55,265 nucleotides of DNA from Nocardia cerradoensis NBRC 101014 (lineage in GTDB: Bacteria > Actinomycetota > Actinomycetes > Mycobacteriales > Mycobacteriaceae): positions 1-55,265 of the forward strand of contig NZ_BAFW01000037.1 of NCBI RefSeq assembly GCF_000308535.1, in the 5' to 3' direction. This document shows, piece by piece, positions 36,565 through 44,610 of this stretch; within the stretch, counting starts at the first letter, position 1, and each line of letters starts with the position of its first letter. Under the pieces are notes generated by a model, which searched no databases, had not been told where the DNA came from, and saw nothing but the letters and a program-made list of their open reading frames with translations. The translations under genes were made by a program, and so were the position numbers.

Positions 36565-36885
36565 TCAGCTCCCGCAGACCCGATTGAGTTCGTCGGTGAA
36601 GGGCTGCAGATCGGTGACGCTGTCGTCGATCAGGGCATCGGCGTATCCGGTGATCGCCGCCCGCTCCTCACCCGCGGCGAGATCGCCGACGGTCCACAGC
36701 CGATCGTGCAGGGCCCGGGCCGTCTCGGCGTCGAATGTGCCGCCGCTCATCTGCACTCCCGCGTTGACCATCGCGATGGCTCGATCGCAGGCCGGAGACT
36801 TCGCCTCGGCGGTGGCCGTCGGCAGAAGCAGCAGGGAAGCGGTCGTGACAGCGGCGAACACGACGGCGGGCAGGCTCTTGATCAT
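36565..36885 (-). CDS. Exported small protein with two cysteines
   Basis: The 106-residue protein has a signal peptide (MIKSLPAVVFAAVTTASLLLL, cleavage probably after TATAEA at about residue 27). The mature part is about 78 residues with one Cys near each end (C33 and C104), likely a disulfide closing a helical bundle. GAGGA precedes the ATG. Function unknown; the layout resembles small exported haem-binding or haemophore-like proteins of actinobacteria, which I cannot confirm. Confidence 0.72.
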   Translation of the reverse strand: MIKSLPAVVFAAVTTASLLLLPTATAEAKSPACDRAIAMVNAGVQMSGGTFDAETARALHDRLWTVGDLAAGEERAAITGYADALIDDSVTDLQPFTDELNRVCGS

Positions 36886-36994
36886 GGGTCCTCGGGAGGC
36901 TTTCGATAGGGGCCGCTCACCAGGCGAGCGAACCGAGATCTCGCAGCCTAGCCGCCGACTGTCCGGTTTGCGAGATTTTTCCGGCTGCGGGGGT

Positions 36995-38353
36995 TCAGAG
37001 CACGGCGCCCGGATTGAGAATGCCGTGCGGGTCCAGGGCGTCCTTGATGCGCCGAGTCAGATCCATCACCTCCGGACCGACCTGGTCCGGCAGCCACGCT
37101 TTCTTCAACCGCCCGACCCCGTGCTCGCCGGTGATCGTGCCGCCCAGCGCGATGGCCAGGTCCATGATCTCGCCGAAGGCCTGATGGGCGCGTGCGGTCT
37201 CGTCCGCGTCGGCGGGGTTGTAGACGATCAGCGGGTGGGTGTTGCCGTCACCGGCGTGCGCGATCACCGAGATCAGCACCTCGCGCCGCTCGGCGATCTC
37301 GGCGATCCCCGTGACCAGGTCGCCCAGGCGCGGCAGCGGGACGCCGACGTCCTCGAGCAGCAGCGGGCCCTTGCGTTCCACCGCGGGGATCGCGAATCGC
37401 CGTGCGGCGCAGAACGCTTCGCCCTCCTCCGGGTCTTCGGTCCGGAAAACCTCGGCGGCTCCGGCGCTTTCGCAGGCCTCGGCGATGATGGCGGCCTCCC
37501 GCGCGCGGAATTCGCCGGGGGCGTCGGAGCGGGCCACCAGCATGGCGGCGGCCTCGCGATCGAGTCCCATCCGCATTTCGTCCTCGACCGCGTTGATCGC
37601 CACCGAGTCCATGAATTCGAGCATCGAGGGACGCAGCCGGGCCGCGACCGCCTCGATCGCCGCCGTTGCCGCGGTGAGGGTGGAAAACGTGGCGACCACG
37701 GTGCTCTGCTGCGGCTGCGCGGGCAGCAGGCGCAGCGTCAGCTCGGTGATGATGCCGAGGGTGCCCTCGCTGCCGACGAACAGTTTGGTCAGCGAGAGCC
37801 CGGCGGAATCCTTGAGCCGCGGCCCGCCCAGCCGCACCACCGTGCCGTCGGCGAGCACCACTTCCATACCCAGGATGTAGTCGGTGGTGACGCCGTATTT
37901 CACGCAGCACAGCCCACCGGCGTTGGTGGCGGCGTTGCCGCCGATCGAGCAGATCTCGAACGACGACGGATCCGGCGGGTACCACAGTCCGTGTTCGGCG
38001 GCGGCCCGTTTGACCTCCGCGTTCAGCAGTCCGGGCTGAGTCACGGCGGTGCGGGTGACCGGATCGACCGTGATCTCGCGCATGCGCTCGGTGCTCACGA
38101 GCAGGGCGCCGTCCTGTGCGGTCGCGCCGCCGGACAGTCCGGTCCCGGCGCCGCGCGGTACGAGCGGGACCCGATGTTCGTGTGCCCAGCCGACCACGGT
38201 CGCGACCTGCTCGGTGGTCAGCGGCCGCACCAGCGCCGCCGGCATGCCGGCCTGTGGATCGAGTGCGCGGTCGTGGCGGTACCCGGCGAGGATGTCGGGA
38301 TCGGTGACGACCGTGCCGTCGGGAAGCCGGTCTGCGAGTGCTGCGATGTCCAC
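36995..38353 (-). CDS. FAD-binding D-2-hydroxyacid dehydrogenase (GlcD-like)
   Basis: The 452-residue VAO/PCMH flavoprotein has PLVPRGAGTGLSGGATAQDG (FAD pyrophosphate loop, about residues 61-80), GGNAATNAGGLCCVKYG, and a C-terminal GlcD/D-lactate dehydrogenase end with ISVIAHAGDGNTHPLI and GTITGEHGVGRLKKAWL. It would oxidise glycolate, D-lactate or a related 2-hydroxyacid. It starts at GTG 38353, six bases after TAGGTT on the minus strand. It is divergent from a GroES-like gene, 50 bases apart. No GlcE/GlcF partners are nearby. Confidence 0.92.
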   Translation of the reverse strand: MDIAALADRLPDGTVVTDPDILAGYRHDRALDPQAGMPAALVRPLTTEQVATVVGWAHEHRVPLVPRGAGTGLSGGATAQDGALLVSTERMREITVDPVTRTAVTQPGLLNAEVKRAAAEHGLWYPPDPSSFEICSIGGNAATNAGGLCCVKYGVTTDYILGMEVVLADGTVVRLGGPRLKDSAGLSLTKLFVGSEGTLGIITELTLRLLPAQPQQSTVVATFSTLTAATAAIEAVAARLRPSMLEFMDSVAINAVEDEMRMGLDREAAAMLVARSDAPGEFRAREAAIIAEACESAGAAEVFRTEDPEEGEAFCAARRFAIPAVERKGPLLLEDVGVPLPRLGDLVTGIAEIAERREVLISVIAHAGDGNTHPLIVYNPADADETARAHQAFGEIMDLAIALGGTITGEHGVGRLKKAWLPDQVGPEVMDLTRRIKDALDPHGILNPGAVL

Positions 38354-38359
38354 ACTCCG

Positions 38360-38397
38360 AACCTACGTGCTCGCACGGGATCCGTGCGCAGTACACT
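38360..38397. promoter_or_regulatory. Back-to-back candidate -10 elements, GlcD-like and GroES-like genes
   Basis: On the minus strand TAGGTT (38360-38365) is six bases from the GTG at 38353. On the plus strand TACACT (38392-38397) is six bases from the GTG at 38404. Both genes appear leaderless, with overlapping divergent promoters in 50 bases. Confidence 0.5.
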
Positions 38398-38403
38398 GCC
38401 GCG

Positions 38404-38724
38404 GTGTCCGATGCCAAGCTCGAGATCCAGATGCTCCACGACCGGATCATGGTTCGCGTCTCCCAGGAGGAGGGTGAACGACGCAGCAGCGGCGGCATTC
38501 TGATTCCCGCGACCGCGCAGGTGGCCAAGCGGCTGACCTGGGGTGAGGTCAGCGGGGTCGGTTCGCACGTGCGCAGCGTGGGTGTCGGCGACCGCGTGCT
38601 GTTCAGCGCCGAGGATCAGTTCGAGGTGGAGGTGCAGGGCCAGGCCTATCTGGTGCTGCGCGAACGTGATCTGCACGCGGTGGCCAGCGAGCGCCCCGAA
38701 CACGGCACCGGCCTCTACCTGTAA
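38404..38724 (+). CDS. GroES-like co-chaperonin domain protein
   Basis: The 106-residue protein folds as a GroES/Cpn10 domain: LHDRIMVRVSQEEGERRSSGGILIPA, VGVGDRVLFSAEDQFEVEVQGQ, and YLVLRERDLHAVA. The mobile-loop region (SSGGILIP) keeps the Gly-Gly-Ile-Leu GroEL-contact pattern. No groEL lies in the window, so this is a stand-alone paralogue rather than the main GroES. It starts at GTG 38404 in the leaderless arrangement. Confidence 0.88.
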   Translation: MSDAKLEIQMLHDRIMVRVSQEEGERRSSGGILIPATAQVAKRLTWGEVSGVGSHVRSVGVGDRVLFSAEDQFEVEVQGQAYLVLRERDLHAVASERPEHGTGLYL

Positions 38725-38734
38725 CCGCCACGGC

Positions 38735-38764
38735 GATGCCCCCGGTCGTGCGGCCGGGGGCATC
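38735..38764. terminator. Bidirectional hairpin terminator
   Basis: GATGCCCCCGG pairs with CCGGGGGCATC around an 8-base loop (11-bp stem), between the convergent GroES-like and MFS genes. Confidence 0.8.
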
Positions 38765-38771
38765 GAGCCGT

Positions 38772-40235
38772 TCAGCGGGTTTGCCGCGGCAGCGCCAGCG
38801 CGGCGGCGAGCACCACTGCGAGGACCACGATGCCGGCCACCGCGGCCATCTCCATGGCGGTCACGTAGCTGCCGGTGGTGTGCACCGCGCCCAGCGCCGA
38901 GAAGAAGATGACGCCGAGAACCGTTGCGCCGATGGCATTTCCGAACTGCTGCGCGGTGGTGAGCACGCCGGCCGCCATCCCGGCCTGCGGTGCGGGGATA
39001 CCCGAGGACAGCACGGCCGAGACGACCGAGGGGATGGTCATACCGTTGCCGAGGCCGACGATCATCATGCCCGGGATCAGCGCCAGGGCGCTCACCTGTG
39101 TGCCCATACCGGCCAGCACCGCCAGGGTGATGCCCAGGCCGGTCAGGCTGGTGCAGGTTCCGATCACCATGACCCGGTTTCCGAAGCGATCGGCGACCCG
39201 TGGTGCGAGGAACAGTGAACTGCCCGCGAAGCACAGTCCCAGCGGCGCGAACGCCAAACCCGCACGCAGCGGCGACAATCCGAGTCCGCCCTGCAGCATC
39301 AGCGTCAGGCAGAGCATGAAGCCGGCGAAGAAGGTCAGATAGCCGCCCGCGATCACCAGGCCGAGACTGAAGCCGCGTTCGCGGACCATGGCGGTGTCGA
39401 GGACCGGTTCCCCGCCCCGGTGTGCCAGCCGGTTCTCGTAACGCAGCGTCGCCAGCAGCGCCGGCGCGGCGGCCGCCATCGACACCCAGGTCCACAGCGG
39501 CCAGCCCTCCGGCCGGCCCAGCGTGATCGGGATCAGCAGCAGGGCCAGTGCCGCGGAAATTCCCACGGCGCCAACGGGATCCAAGCGTGCCCGGCGAGTG
39601 CTGCCGGCGCGGGGGAGCCAGCGGGCGGCCAGGGCGGCCGCGACCACTCCGATCGGCACGTTGATGTAGAAGATGGTCCGCCAGCCCCAGCCGAACAGAT
39701 CGGCGTCGAGCAGGATGCCGCCGAGCACCTGGCCCGCGACCGCGCCGAGGCCGATGGTGGCGCCGAACGCGGCCATCGCCCGCGGCCGCTCGAGCGGCGG
39801 GAACAGGGTGTTGATCAGCGCGAGCATCTGCGGCACCATCAGCGCCGCGGTGCCGCCCTGCAGCACGCGGGCCCCGACCAGCGTCCAGGCGTCGGTCGCG
39901 AGGCCGCAGAGCAGCGACGCCACCGTGAAGGCCAGCATGCCGATCACGAACAGGCGCCGGTGGCCGAACAGGTCGCCGAGCCGCCCGCCCGTGATCAGGC
40001 CCGAGGCGTAGGCGAAGCCGTAGCCGCCGACGATCAGTTCGAGCGCCGCTTCGCCGGCGTTCAGGTCGTGTTGCAGTGAAGAGGCGGCGACATTGACGAC
40101 GAACCAGTCGAACATCGCCATGAACATGGCGCTCAGCACCACCGGGAGAACCCGCCAGCGAGCCGGGTAGGGCACGACGTCGGCCGGCGGTGTGCGCAGA
40201 AGCGTTGGGGCGGTAGGGGTTTCGAGGGTGGACAT
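38772..40235 (-). CDS. MFS drug exporter, DHA2 (14-helix, EmrB/QacA) family
   Basis: The 487-residue protein has about 14 hydrophobic helices. Early motif WFVVNVAASSLQHDLNAGEA and GGRLGDLFGHRRLFVIGM (MFS motif A) are followed by RVLQGGTAALMVPQ (motif B/C region), typical of DHA2 proton-driven multidrug antiporters. The ATG at 40235 follows GGGGAG. It is divergent from a TetR regulator with two operator-like repeats in the gap, so it is probably repressed by that regulator and induced by a compound it exports. Confidence 0.93.
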   Translation of the reverse strand: MSTLETPTAPTLLRTPPADVVPYPARWRVLPVVLSAMFMAMFDWFVVNVAASSLQHDLNAGEAALELIVGGYGFAYASGLITGGRLGDLFGHRRLFVIGMLAFTVASLLCGLATDAWTLVGARVLQGGTAALMVPQMLALINTLFPPLERPRAMAAFGATIGLGAVAGQVLGGILLDADLFGWGWRTIFYINVPIGVVAAALAARWLPRAGSTRRARLDPVGAVGISAALALLLIPITLGRPEGWPLWTWVSMAAAAPALLATLRYENRLAHRGGEPVLDTAMVRERGFSLGLVIAGGYLTFFAGFMLCLTLMLQGGLGLSPLRAGLAFAPLGLCFAGSSLFLAPRVADRFGNRVMVIGTCTSLTGLGITLAVLAGMGTQVSALALIPGMMIVGLGNGMTIPSVVSAVLSSGIPAPQAGMAAGVLTTAQQFGNAIGATVLGVIFFSALGAVHTTGSYVTAMEMAAVAGIVVLAVVLAAALALPRQTR

Positions 40236-40319
40236 ATCGGACTCCCCGGAATCGGTCGAGAGTGTCGGCGGCGCCGCGCTGCGCCACGGGATGCGGATCG
40301 CTCTCCGCGAGGGATGTAA

Positions 40320-40335
40320 CTAACCGGTTGGTTAG
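40320..40335. promoter_or_regulatory. Operator-like inverted repeat 1 (CTAACCGGTTGGTTAG)
   Basis: CTAACC and GGTTAG are inverted around GGTT. The block GGTTGGTTAG recurs in copy 2. Confidence 0.55.
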
Positions 40336-40363
40336 AACCATTCCAGCGCCCGCGACGTCGTGT

Positions 40364-40382
40364 CAACCAATTGGTTGGTTAG
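40364..40382. promoter_or_regulatory. Operator-like inverted repeat 2 (CAACCAATTGGTTG core)
   Basis: CAACCAATTGGTTG is a perfect 14-bp palindrome extended by GTTAG. It overlaps the candidate -10 TAGCAT (40380-40385) of the TetR gene, so binding would shut off that gene and probably the divergent exporter. Confidence 0.6.
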
Positions 40383-40392
40383 CATCGATGGC

Positions 40393-40980
40393 ATGCCCCC
40401 GCGCGATCCCGAGGCCACCAAGGCCCGCATCTTCGAGGCGGCGACCGAGGAGTTCGCCGCCCACGGGATCGCCGGTGCCCGCGTGGATCGCATCGCCCGC
40501 AATGCCAAGGCCAACAAGCAGCTGATCTACGCCTACTTCGGTGACAAACAGCAGCTGTTCGAGCAGGTGCTGGAGAAGGCGATGATCGATGTGGCCGCGG
40601 CGGTGTCGACCGATATCGACGATATCGATGCCTGGGTGGACGCCCACATCGCCTACCACCGCGAACATCCGGAATTCCTCCGGCTGCAGATGTGGGAGGC
40701 GCTGGAGCTGGCGCCGGATCAGGTCACGGCCGGCGAGGCCCGCGCCCGCCGCTACCGGGACAAGATCGAGAAGGTCGAGGCCGCGCAACGGCGCGGACTG
40801 CTGCGCGACGATATGCCGCCCGGATACCTGCTGACCCTGCTGACCGGACTGATCAACTATCAGCAGGCGCTCCCGCAGTCCCGGCGGTTCGTCGTCGGCG
40901 GCCCCGACGATCCGGCGGAACTGCGCAACTGGGTGCGCGACGCCGCGCGCCGGATCGTGGCGCCGCGCGAGGACGCCTGA
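40393..40980 (+). CDS. TetR family regulator, likely repressor of the adjacent exporter
   Basis: The 195-residue protein has a TetR DNA-binding domain at residues 7-55 (ATKARIFEAATEEFAAHGIA...NKQLIYAYFGDKQQLFEQVL) and a TetR C-terminal domain. An ATG at 40360 is in frame, but it falls inside the operator repeat. The ATG at 40393 follows TAGCAT by seven bases and is chosen. The divergent arrangement with a DHA2 exporter is the standard local-repressor layout. Confidence 0.92.
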   Translation: MPPRDPEATKARIFEAATEEFAAHGIAGARVDRIARNAKANKQLIYAYFGDKQQLFEQVLEKAMIDVAAAVSTDIDDIDAWVDAHIAYHREHPEFLRLQMWEALELAPDQVTAGEARARRYRDKIEKVEAAQRRGLLRDDMPPGYLLTLLTGLINYQQALPQSRRFVVGGPDDPAELRNWVRDAARRIVAPREDA

Positions 40981-40992
40981 GACGGACGCTCG

Positions 40993-41643
40993 CTAACGGC
41001 GCGCGGTCATCTCCTGCTCGAGGCCGGCGAGATCGGTGGTGAGCGAGCCGCCAGCGAAAGCCATTGCGGCATACGACCGTTCGGCCGCGTCGGGATGTCC
41101 GGCACCACAGGCGTCGGTCACCATGATCGGCAGATAGCCCAGATCGATGCCGTGCCGCACCGTCGGCTCGATACCGACCTCGAGGGCGATCCCCGCGATC
41201 ACGACGGTATCCAGGCGCAGGTCGCGCAGGGCGATATCGAGGGGCGTGCCCGCGAACGCCGACATGGCGATCTTGTCGAAGACCACCTCGTCCGGGCCCG
41301 GTGTCAGCTCCGGGACCAGCTGATACCGCGGGGAGCCCTGGGGGAACATCGAGCGCACCCGGCCCGGATCGTCCACCCGCTGCCACGCCATCGCCGTCCG
41401 CAGTTGGGATACCCCGGCCGCGGCCGGCGGCAGCGACATGTGCCGGGTGTAGAACACGCGAAAGCCGTTCTCACGAGCGAGGTCTCGGAGCCGGACGCAG
41501 GCGTCGACGATCTGCTGCCCGGCGGCGATCTGACCGACGATGCCGACCTGCATGTCGTAGATCAGCACCGCGGCCCGAGCCGGATCGCACGCGTCCGCCA
41601 CCGTGCGGGGAATGTCGAGTCCGAATGCATGCTGCATATACAC
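40993..41643 (-). CDS. Isochorismatase-like hydrolase superfamily protein lacking the catalytic cysteine
   Basis: The 216-residue protein keeps the acid residue in AVLIYDMQVGIVG (about residue 30), the central lysine region DEVVFDKIAMSAFAGTPLD, and the final VVIAGIALEVGIEPTVRHG. In the cysteine hydrolases (nicotinamidase, carbamoylases) this last motif has Cys where Gly stands here. Gly at this position occurs in true isochorismatases (EntB, PhzD), so it may act by general acid catalysis on an enol-pyruvyl ether or another substrate. It is downstream of a small ferredoxin-fold protein (gap of three bases) under an HxlR regulator. Confidence 0.85.
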   Translation of the reverse strand: MYMQHAFGLDIPRTVADACDPARAAVLIYDMQVGIVGQIAAGQQIVDACVRLRDLARENGFRVFYTRHMSLPPAAAGVSQLRTAMAWQRVDDPGRVRSMFPQGSPRYQLVPELTPGPDEVVFDKIAMSAFAGTPLDIALRDLRLDTVVIAGIALEVGIEPTVRHGIDLGYLPIMVTDACGAGHPDAAERSYAAMAFAGGSLTTDLAGLEQEMTARR

Positions 41644-41646
41644 TGC

Positions 41647-41982
41647 TCACCTGGTCCGGTCGTAGGGTTCGCCGGTGTCGACCGACGCGTCCATCAGCGC
41701 CTCGAGCGGGAGTGGAGCGGTCACCGGGACGTAGGTCCATTCCAGAAAGCCCTTCTTGGACAACGGGAAATCGTCCACATAGCGCCGGGCCTGCGCCACA
41801 CTGTCCACCTCGAAGACGATCACGACGCCCGATTCGTCCGCGCGGGCGTAGTTCTCCCGGACGATTCCGGCCTTCCAGAGGCGCCATACATTGGCGACCT
41901 CCTCGGGCAGATACGGTGTGATGGTCTCGAGGGTGACGCCGGGTTTGAAGCGGTCGAAGGCGATAACTTTCATGAGGTCCAT
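41647..41982 (-). CDS. Small ferredoxin-like fold protein (muconolactone isomerase/YCII-like)
   Basis: The 111-residue protein MDLMKVIAFDRFKPGVTLET, VIVFEVDSVAQARRYVDDFPL and FLEWTYVPVTAPLPLEALM reads as a dimeric alpha/beta barrel (ferredoxin-like) domain. MKVIAF at residue 4 (41973) is an equally possible start. It comes first in a two-gene unit with the isochorismatase-like gene. The catalytic role is unknown; the family includes muconolactone isomerases and monooxygenase-like small enzymes. Confidence 0.72.
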   Translation of the reverse strand: MDLMKVIAFDRFKPGVTLETITPYLPEEVANVWRLWKAGIVRENYARADESGVVIVFEVDSVAQARRYVDDFPLSKKGFLEWTYVPVTAPLPLEALMDASVDTGEPYDRTR

Positions 41983-41995
41983 GCAAGTCCGGTGA

Positions 41996-42008
41996 TTACA
42001 GTGTTACA
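41996..42008. promoter_or_regulatory. Direct repeat TTACA-GTG-TTACA in a divergent promoter
   Basis: Two TTACA words spaced by three bases occupy the 49-base gap between the ferredoxin-fold gene and the HxlR gene. An HxlR regulator site is the natural reading. Confidence 0.4.
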
Positions 42009-42031
42009 AGGGCGCACTTTTCGGTAAGTAG

Positions 42032-42373
42032 GTGAACGCGGTGTCGCAGCGGCGGTATTACTGTCCGGTCGAGGTCACTGTCGACCTGATCGGCGGGAAG
42101 TGGAAACCGGTGATCCTCGCGCATCTGAAGGAAGGGGTGCGGCGCTACGGTCACCTGCGCCGGGCCATGCCCTCGACCAGTGAGAAGATGCTGGTACAGC
42201 AGTTGCGCGAGCTCGAAGCCGACGGTCTCGTCAGCCGGACCGTTTTCGAGACCGTCCCGCCGCAGGTGGAATACGATCTGACCGCCGAGGGGCGCAGCCT
42301 GGTTCCGGTGCTGACCGCACTCTACGAATGGGGCGAAAAGCGGTGTGAGCGAACGGGTATCACCCTCGGGTGA
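42032..42373 (+). CDS. HxlR family transcriptional regulator
   Basis: The 113-residue winged-helix protein has YYCPVEVTVDLIGGKWKPVIL at residues 9-29, with the N-terminal cysteine that in some HxlR regulators senses aldehydes or oxidants, then YGHLRRAMPSTSEKMLVQQL and VEYDLTAEGRSL. A second GTG at 42041 is possible. It is divergent from the two-gene unit, which it probably controls. Confidence 0.9.
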   Translation: MNAVSQRRYYCPVEVTVDLIGGKWKPVILAHLKEGVRRYGHLRRAMPSTSEKMLVQQLRELEADGLVSRTVFETVPPQVEYDLTAEGRSLVPVLTALYEWGEKRCERTGITLG

Positions 42374-42398
42374 GCGGACTCGCGGCCGAAGTGCGGCG

Positions 42399-43049
42399 TC
42401 AGTTCTTCGTGGTGAGTATCTCGGTGCGTTCACCGTCGACCACGACGGCATCGTCGTCGGTCAGCGCCCAGTGCGGCGTTCCCGCCGCGCGTAAGCGCTC
42501 GGCCAGGCGGGTGCCGTGCCCGTCCGGATCGGTCCCCGGCGAATCCACATGCGGGACGATCGCCCGGTCCACCACCCCCAGTCCGTCCCAGCGCGGATCG
42601 ATACCGCAGGCGGCCCGCACCTCGGCCGGATCGTCGGCGTCCTCCAGGCCGTGCAGGTCGGGCGTCAGCAGGCAGGCGCCCGCGCTGTAACCGGTGTAGG
42701 CCAGCGCGTCTTCGGCCAGTAACTCGCGCAGAACGAGATCGGCTGCGCTGCGGGCGAATTGGGCCCGCAGGACGAAGGTGTTGCCGCCGCGCACCCACAG
42801 CGCCGGATATTCGCGCAGCGCCTGCTCCAATGCGGCGGGGCGGCCGAGGTAATCGCGCAGATCGACCACCTCGGGCCGGAAACCGCTGCGTCGCAGGGGA
42901 ACCAGATCGCTGGTCACCGCTCCGGACCACGCGGACGGCCACGCGTCGCAGGCATTCGGAATCACCGCGATCGGCCCCGGGCCGCCGACCAGCTCGGCGA
43001 ACCGGTCGTAGTGGGCGCCGAATCGGTAACTGGACAGGAAGAGTCGCAC
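42399..43049 (-). CDS. Peptidase S51 family (dipeptidase E-like) protein
   Basis: The 216-residue class I glutamine-amidotransferase-like fold protein has the Ser nucleophile in YTGYSAGACLL (about residue 121), an upstream WVRGGNTF and a likely His in IVPHVDSPG. It belongs to the PepE/cyanophycinase-like S51 group that cleaves N-terminal Asp dipeptides or related bonds. The GTG start lies six bases beyond the stop of the upstream gene, so it ends the HIT-MDMPI-S51 operon. Confidence 0.88.
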   Translation of the reverse strand: MRLFLSSYRFGAHYDRFAELVGGPGPIAVIPNACDAWPSAWSGAVTSDLVPLRRSGFRPEVVDLRDYLGRPAALEQALREYPALWVRGGNTFVLRAQFARSAADLVLRELLAEDALAYTGYSAGACLLTPDLHGLEDADDPAEVRAACGIDPRWDGLGVVDRAIVPHVDSPGTDPDGHGTRLAERLRAAGTPHWALTDDDAVVVDGERTEILTTKN

Positions 43050-43055
43050 GGCGAA

Positions 43056-43895
43056 TCAGAGGGTGAACGCGAGATTCGCGGCGATCCGCTCACCCAGTTC
43101 GCGATCACCGTCGACCTCGATCTCGTCGCGATGATCCGCGGCGGCGGTGCGTCCGCCGCACAGCCGGGCGAACAGGCCCGACCCCAGCCGGATCACGGTA
43201 TCGGCCGGACGATCCAGCGCCGCAACGACTTCCGCGCGCCCGTCGACACGAATGAGCACGGTGCGGGCGACCGGACCGGTGGTCTCGATCGTGATGCGCG
43301 ACCTGTCGGGCGCGCCGCCACGCTTGACCACCACGCGCCCGAGGAAGGGTTCGATCTCGTCCAGTGCGATCTCGGCGCGCCGCCCGCCCTCGTCCATCCC
43401 CAGGGCCTTCGCCTCGCCACCGAGCGCGTCGGTGATGTCGAGCTGATGCATCCAGCAGTCGAACAGCCGCACCCGCATGAACCGGCCGTACGACACGACC
43501 CCGATCGGGGACTGGATGTCGGCGGCCCAGGCAGCCTCGTCGACGGCGGCCAGCGCGGCGCGGCGGCGACCGGTCACCTCGGTGAACCGGCGCAGCAGTT
43601 CGTCGCCGCGCAGCGGCCGTAGCGATTCCAGCCACGTCTCGTTCAGCGCCCCGGTGTCGTTGCGGACGTGCCCGAACGCGCTGAAGTCGCTGTCCACCTG
43701 CGGCAGCGGCTCGCCGAGCAGCATCGATTCGGTGCCGACGACGTGGGCGAGTACATCGAAGACCGTCCAGCCCGGCAGCGGTGACGGCAGCCGCCAGCGG
43801 TCCTCGTCCAATCCACCGGTCAGTTCCGCCAGCGCATCCCACTGGTCGGAGAGCGCACTGGTCAGTTCGGTGCGGTCGAGTGAGGCTGTGCTCAT
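43056..43895 (-). CDS. Maleylpyruvate isomerase family, mycothiol-dependent enzyme (DinB-like)
   Basis: The 279-residue protein has an N-terminal MDMPI/DinB-like four-helix bundle with metal-ligand histidines in FDVLAHVVGTE and FDCWMHQLDI, and WTVFDV after a GW-type turn. The C-terminal half is an SCP2-like domain. Members use mycothiol or divalent metal for transfer or isomerisation. It overlaps the HIT gene by four bases (ATGA). Confidence 0.85.
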   Translation of the reverse strand: MSTASLDRTELTSALSDQWDALAELTGGLDEDRWRLPSPLPGWTVFDVLAHVVGTESMLLGEPLPQVDSDFSAFGHVRNDTGALNETWLESLRPLRGDELLRRFTEVTGRRRAALAAVDEAAWAADIQSPIGVVSYGRFMRVRLFDCWMHQLDITDALGGEAKALGMDEGGRRAEIALDEIEPFLGRVVVKRGGAPDRSRITIETTGPVARTVLIRVDGRAEVVAALDRPADTVIRLGSGLFARLCGGRTAAADHRDEIEVDGDRELGERIAANLAFTL

Positions 43896-44362
43896 GAACG
43901 AGTCTCCCTGTCGGTCGGATCGAGTCGGTCCGGCTCCGCACCGAGGCGGTCGAGCCCGGTGCGGATCGCGGCCGCCGTGGCCGCCGGATCGTGCGGGCGA
44001 CGCAGCAGGAAGCCGCGGGCGAAGGTGAACAGGTCACCACCGCGGCGCGGCACCACGTGCAGGTGGACGTGATGCACCGTCTGGAAGGCCGCCTTACCGT
44101 CGTTGAGGACGAGATTCGCGCCGTCGGCTCCGAGGTCGCTGCGGCGCAACGCCTTTGCGATGCGATGGCCCACGCGGAACAGGTCCGCCCCCAGGTCGGC
44201 GTCGAGTTCGTCGAGGTGGGCGGCATGGCTCTTCGGAACCACCAGGGTGTGTCCCCGGGTGATCGGCCGGATGTCGAGGAAGGCGTACACCCGCTCGTCC
44301 TCGTAGATCCGCGTCGCCGGTGCGTCGCCCGCGACGATCCGGCAGAAGATGCAGCCACTCAC
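43892..44362 (-). CDS. HIT family protein
   Basis: The 156-residue histidine-triad nucleotide hydrolase/transferase shows CIFCRIVAGDAPATRIYEDE at the N-terminus (CxxC zinc site), VVPKSHAAHL and the active triad HHVHLHVVP (HxHxH). The frame is open to 44467, but GTG at 44362 follows TAATGT (44370-44375, minus strand) by seven bases and starts exactly at the conserved SGCIFC. It is the first gene of a three-gene unit. Confidence 0.93.
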   Translation of the reverse strand: MSGCIFCRIVAGDAPATRIYEDERVYAFLDIRPITRGHTLVVPKSHAAHLDELDADLGADLFRVGHRIAKALRRSDLGADGANLVLNDGKAAFQTVHHVHLHVVPRRGGDLFTFARGFLLRRPHDPAATAAAIRTGLDRLGAEPDRLDPTDRETRS

Positions 44363-44610
44363 CAGGCAGACATTACGGCGTAAGGCGCACCCGGCATAGC
44401 CCGCTTCTGTGCTGCGTGAACGGGCATTCGGGAGGAAAGGCGTGGTGTGGTGTGACGTTGATCTCAACTAATCTCACCGGCCTGCCGGGTACAGTTGCGA
44501 GAATTATTTCGGAACTTACTGGAAAGTAAGTTCCGCTCGGCCAGACCCAACAGGCGGCCCACCTGGACATCAGGGGGCCAGCTTGCCGTCACAAGTAAGG
44601 AAGTTGACCA
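44363..44610. other. Divergent gap before the transhydrogenase operon
   Basis: 248 bases with no credible gene. It carries the HIT-gene -10 element (44370-44375), a GTG-rich stretch around 44440-44460 and the perfect stem-loop at 44510-44535. Confidence 0.5.
44510..44535. promoter_or_regulatory. Perfect stem-loop or palindromic operator upstream of pntAA
   Basis: CGGAACTTACT pairs exactly with AGTAAGTTCCG around GGAA: 11-bp arms and a GNRA-type tetraloop. It lies 75 bases before the GTG. It could be an RNA hairpin in the leader or a dimer-binding DNA site. Confidence 0.6.

Noticed and set aside
44320..44529. 69-residue frame between the HIT and pntAA genes
   Set aside because: It runs antisense into the HIT start, ends within the perfect stem-loop and has Cys/His/Arg-rich composition unlike a protein.
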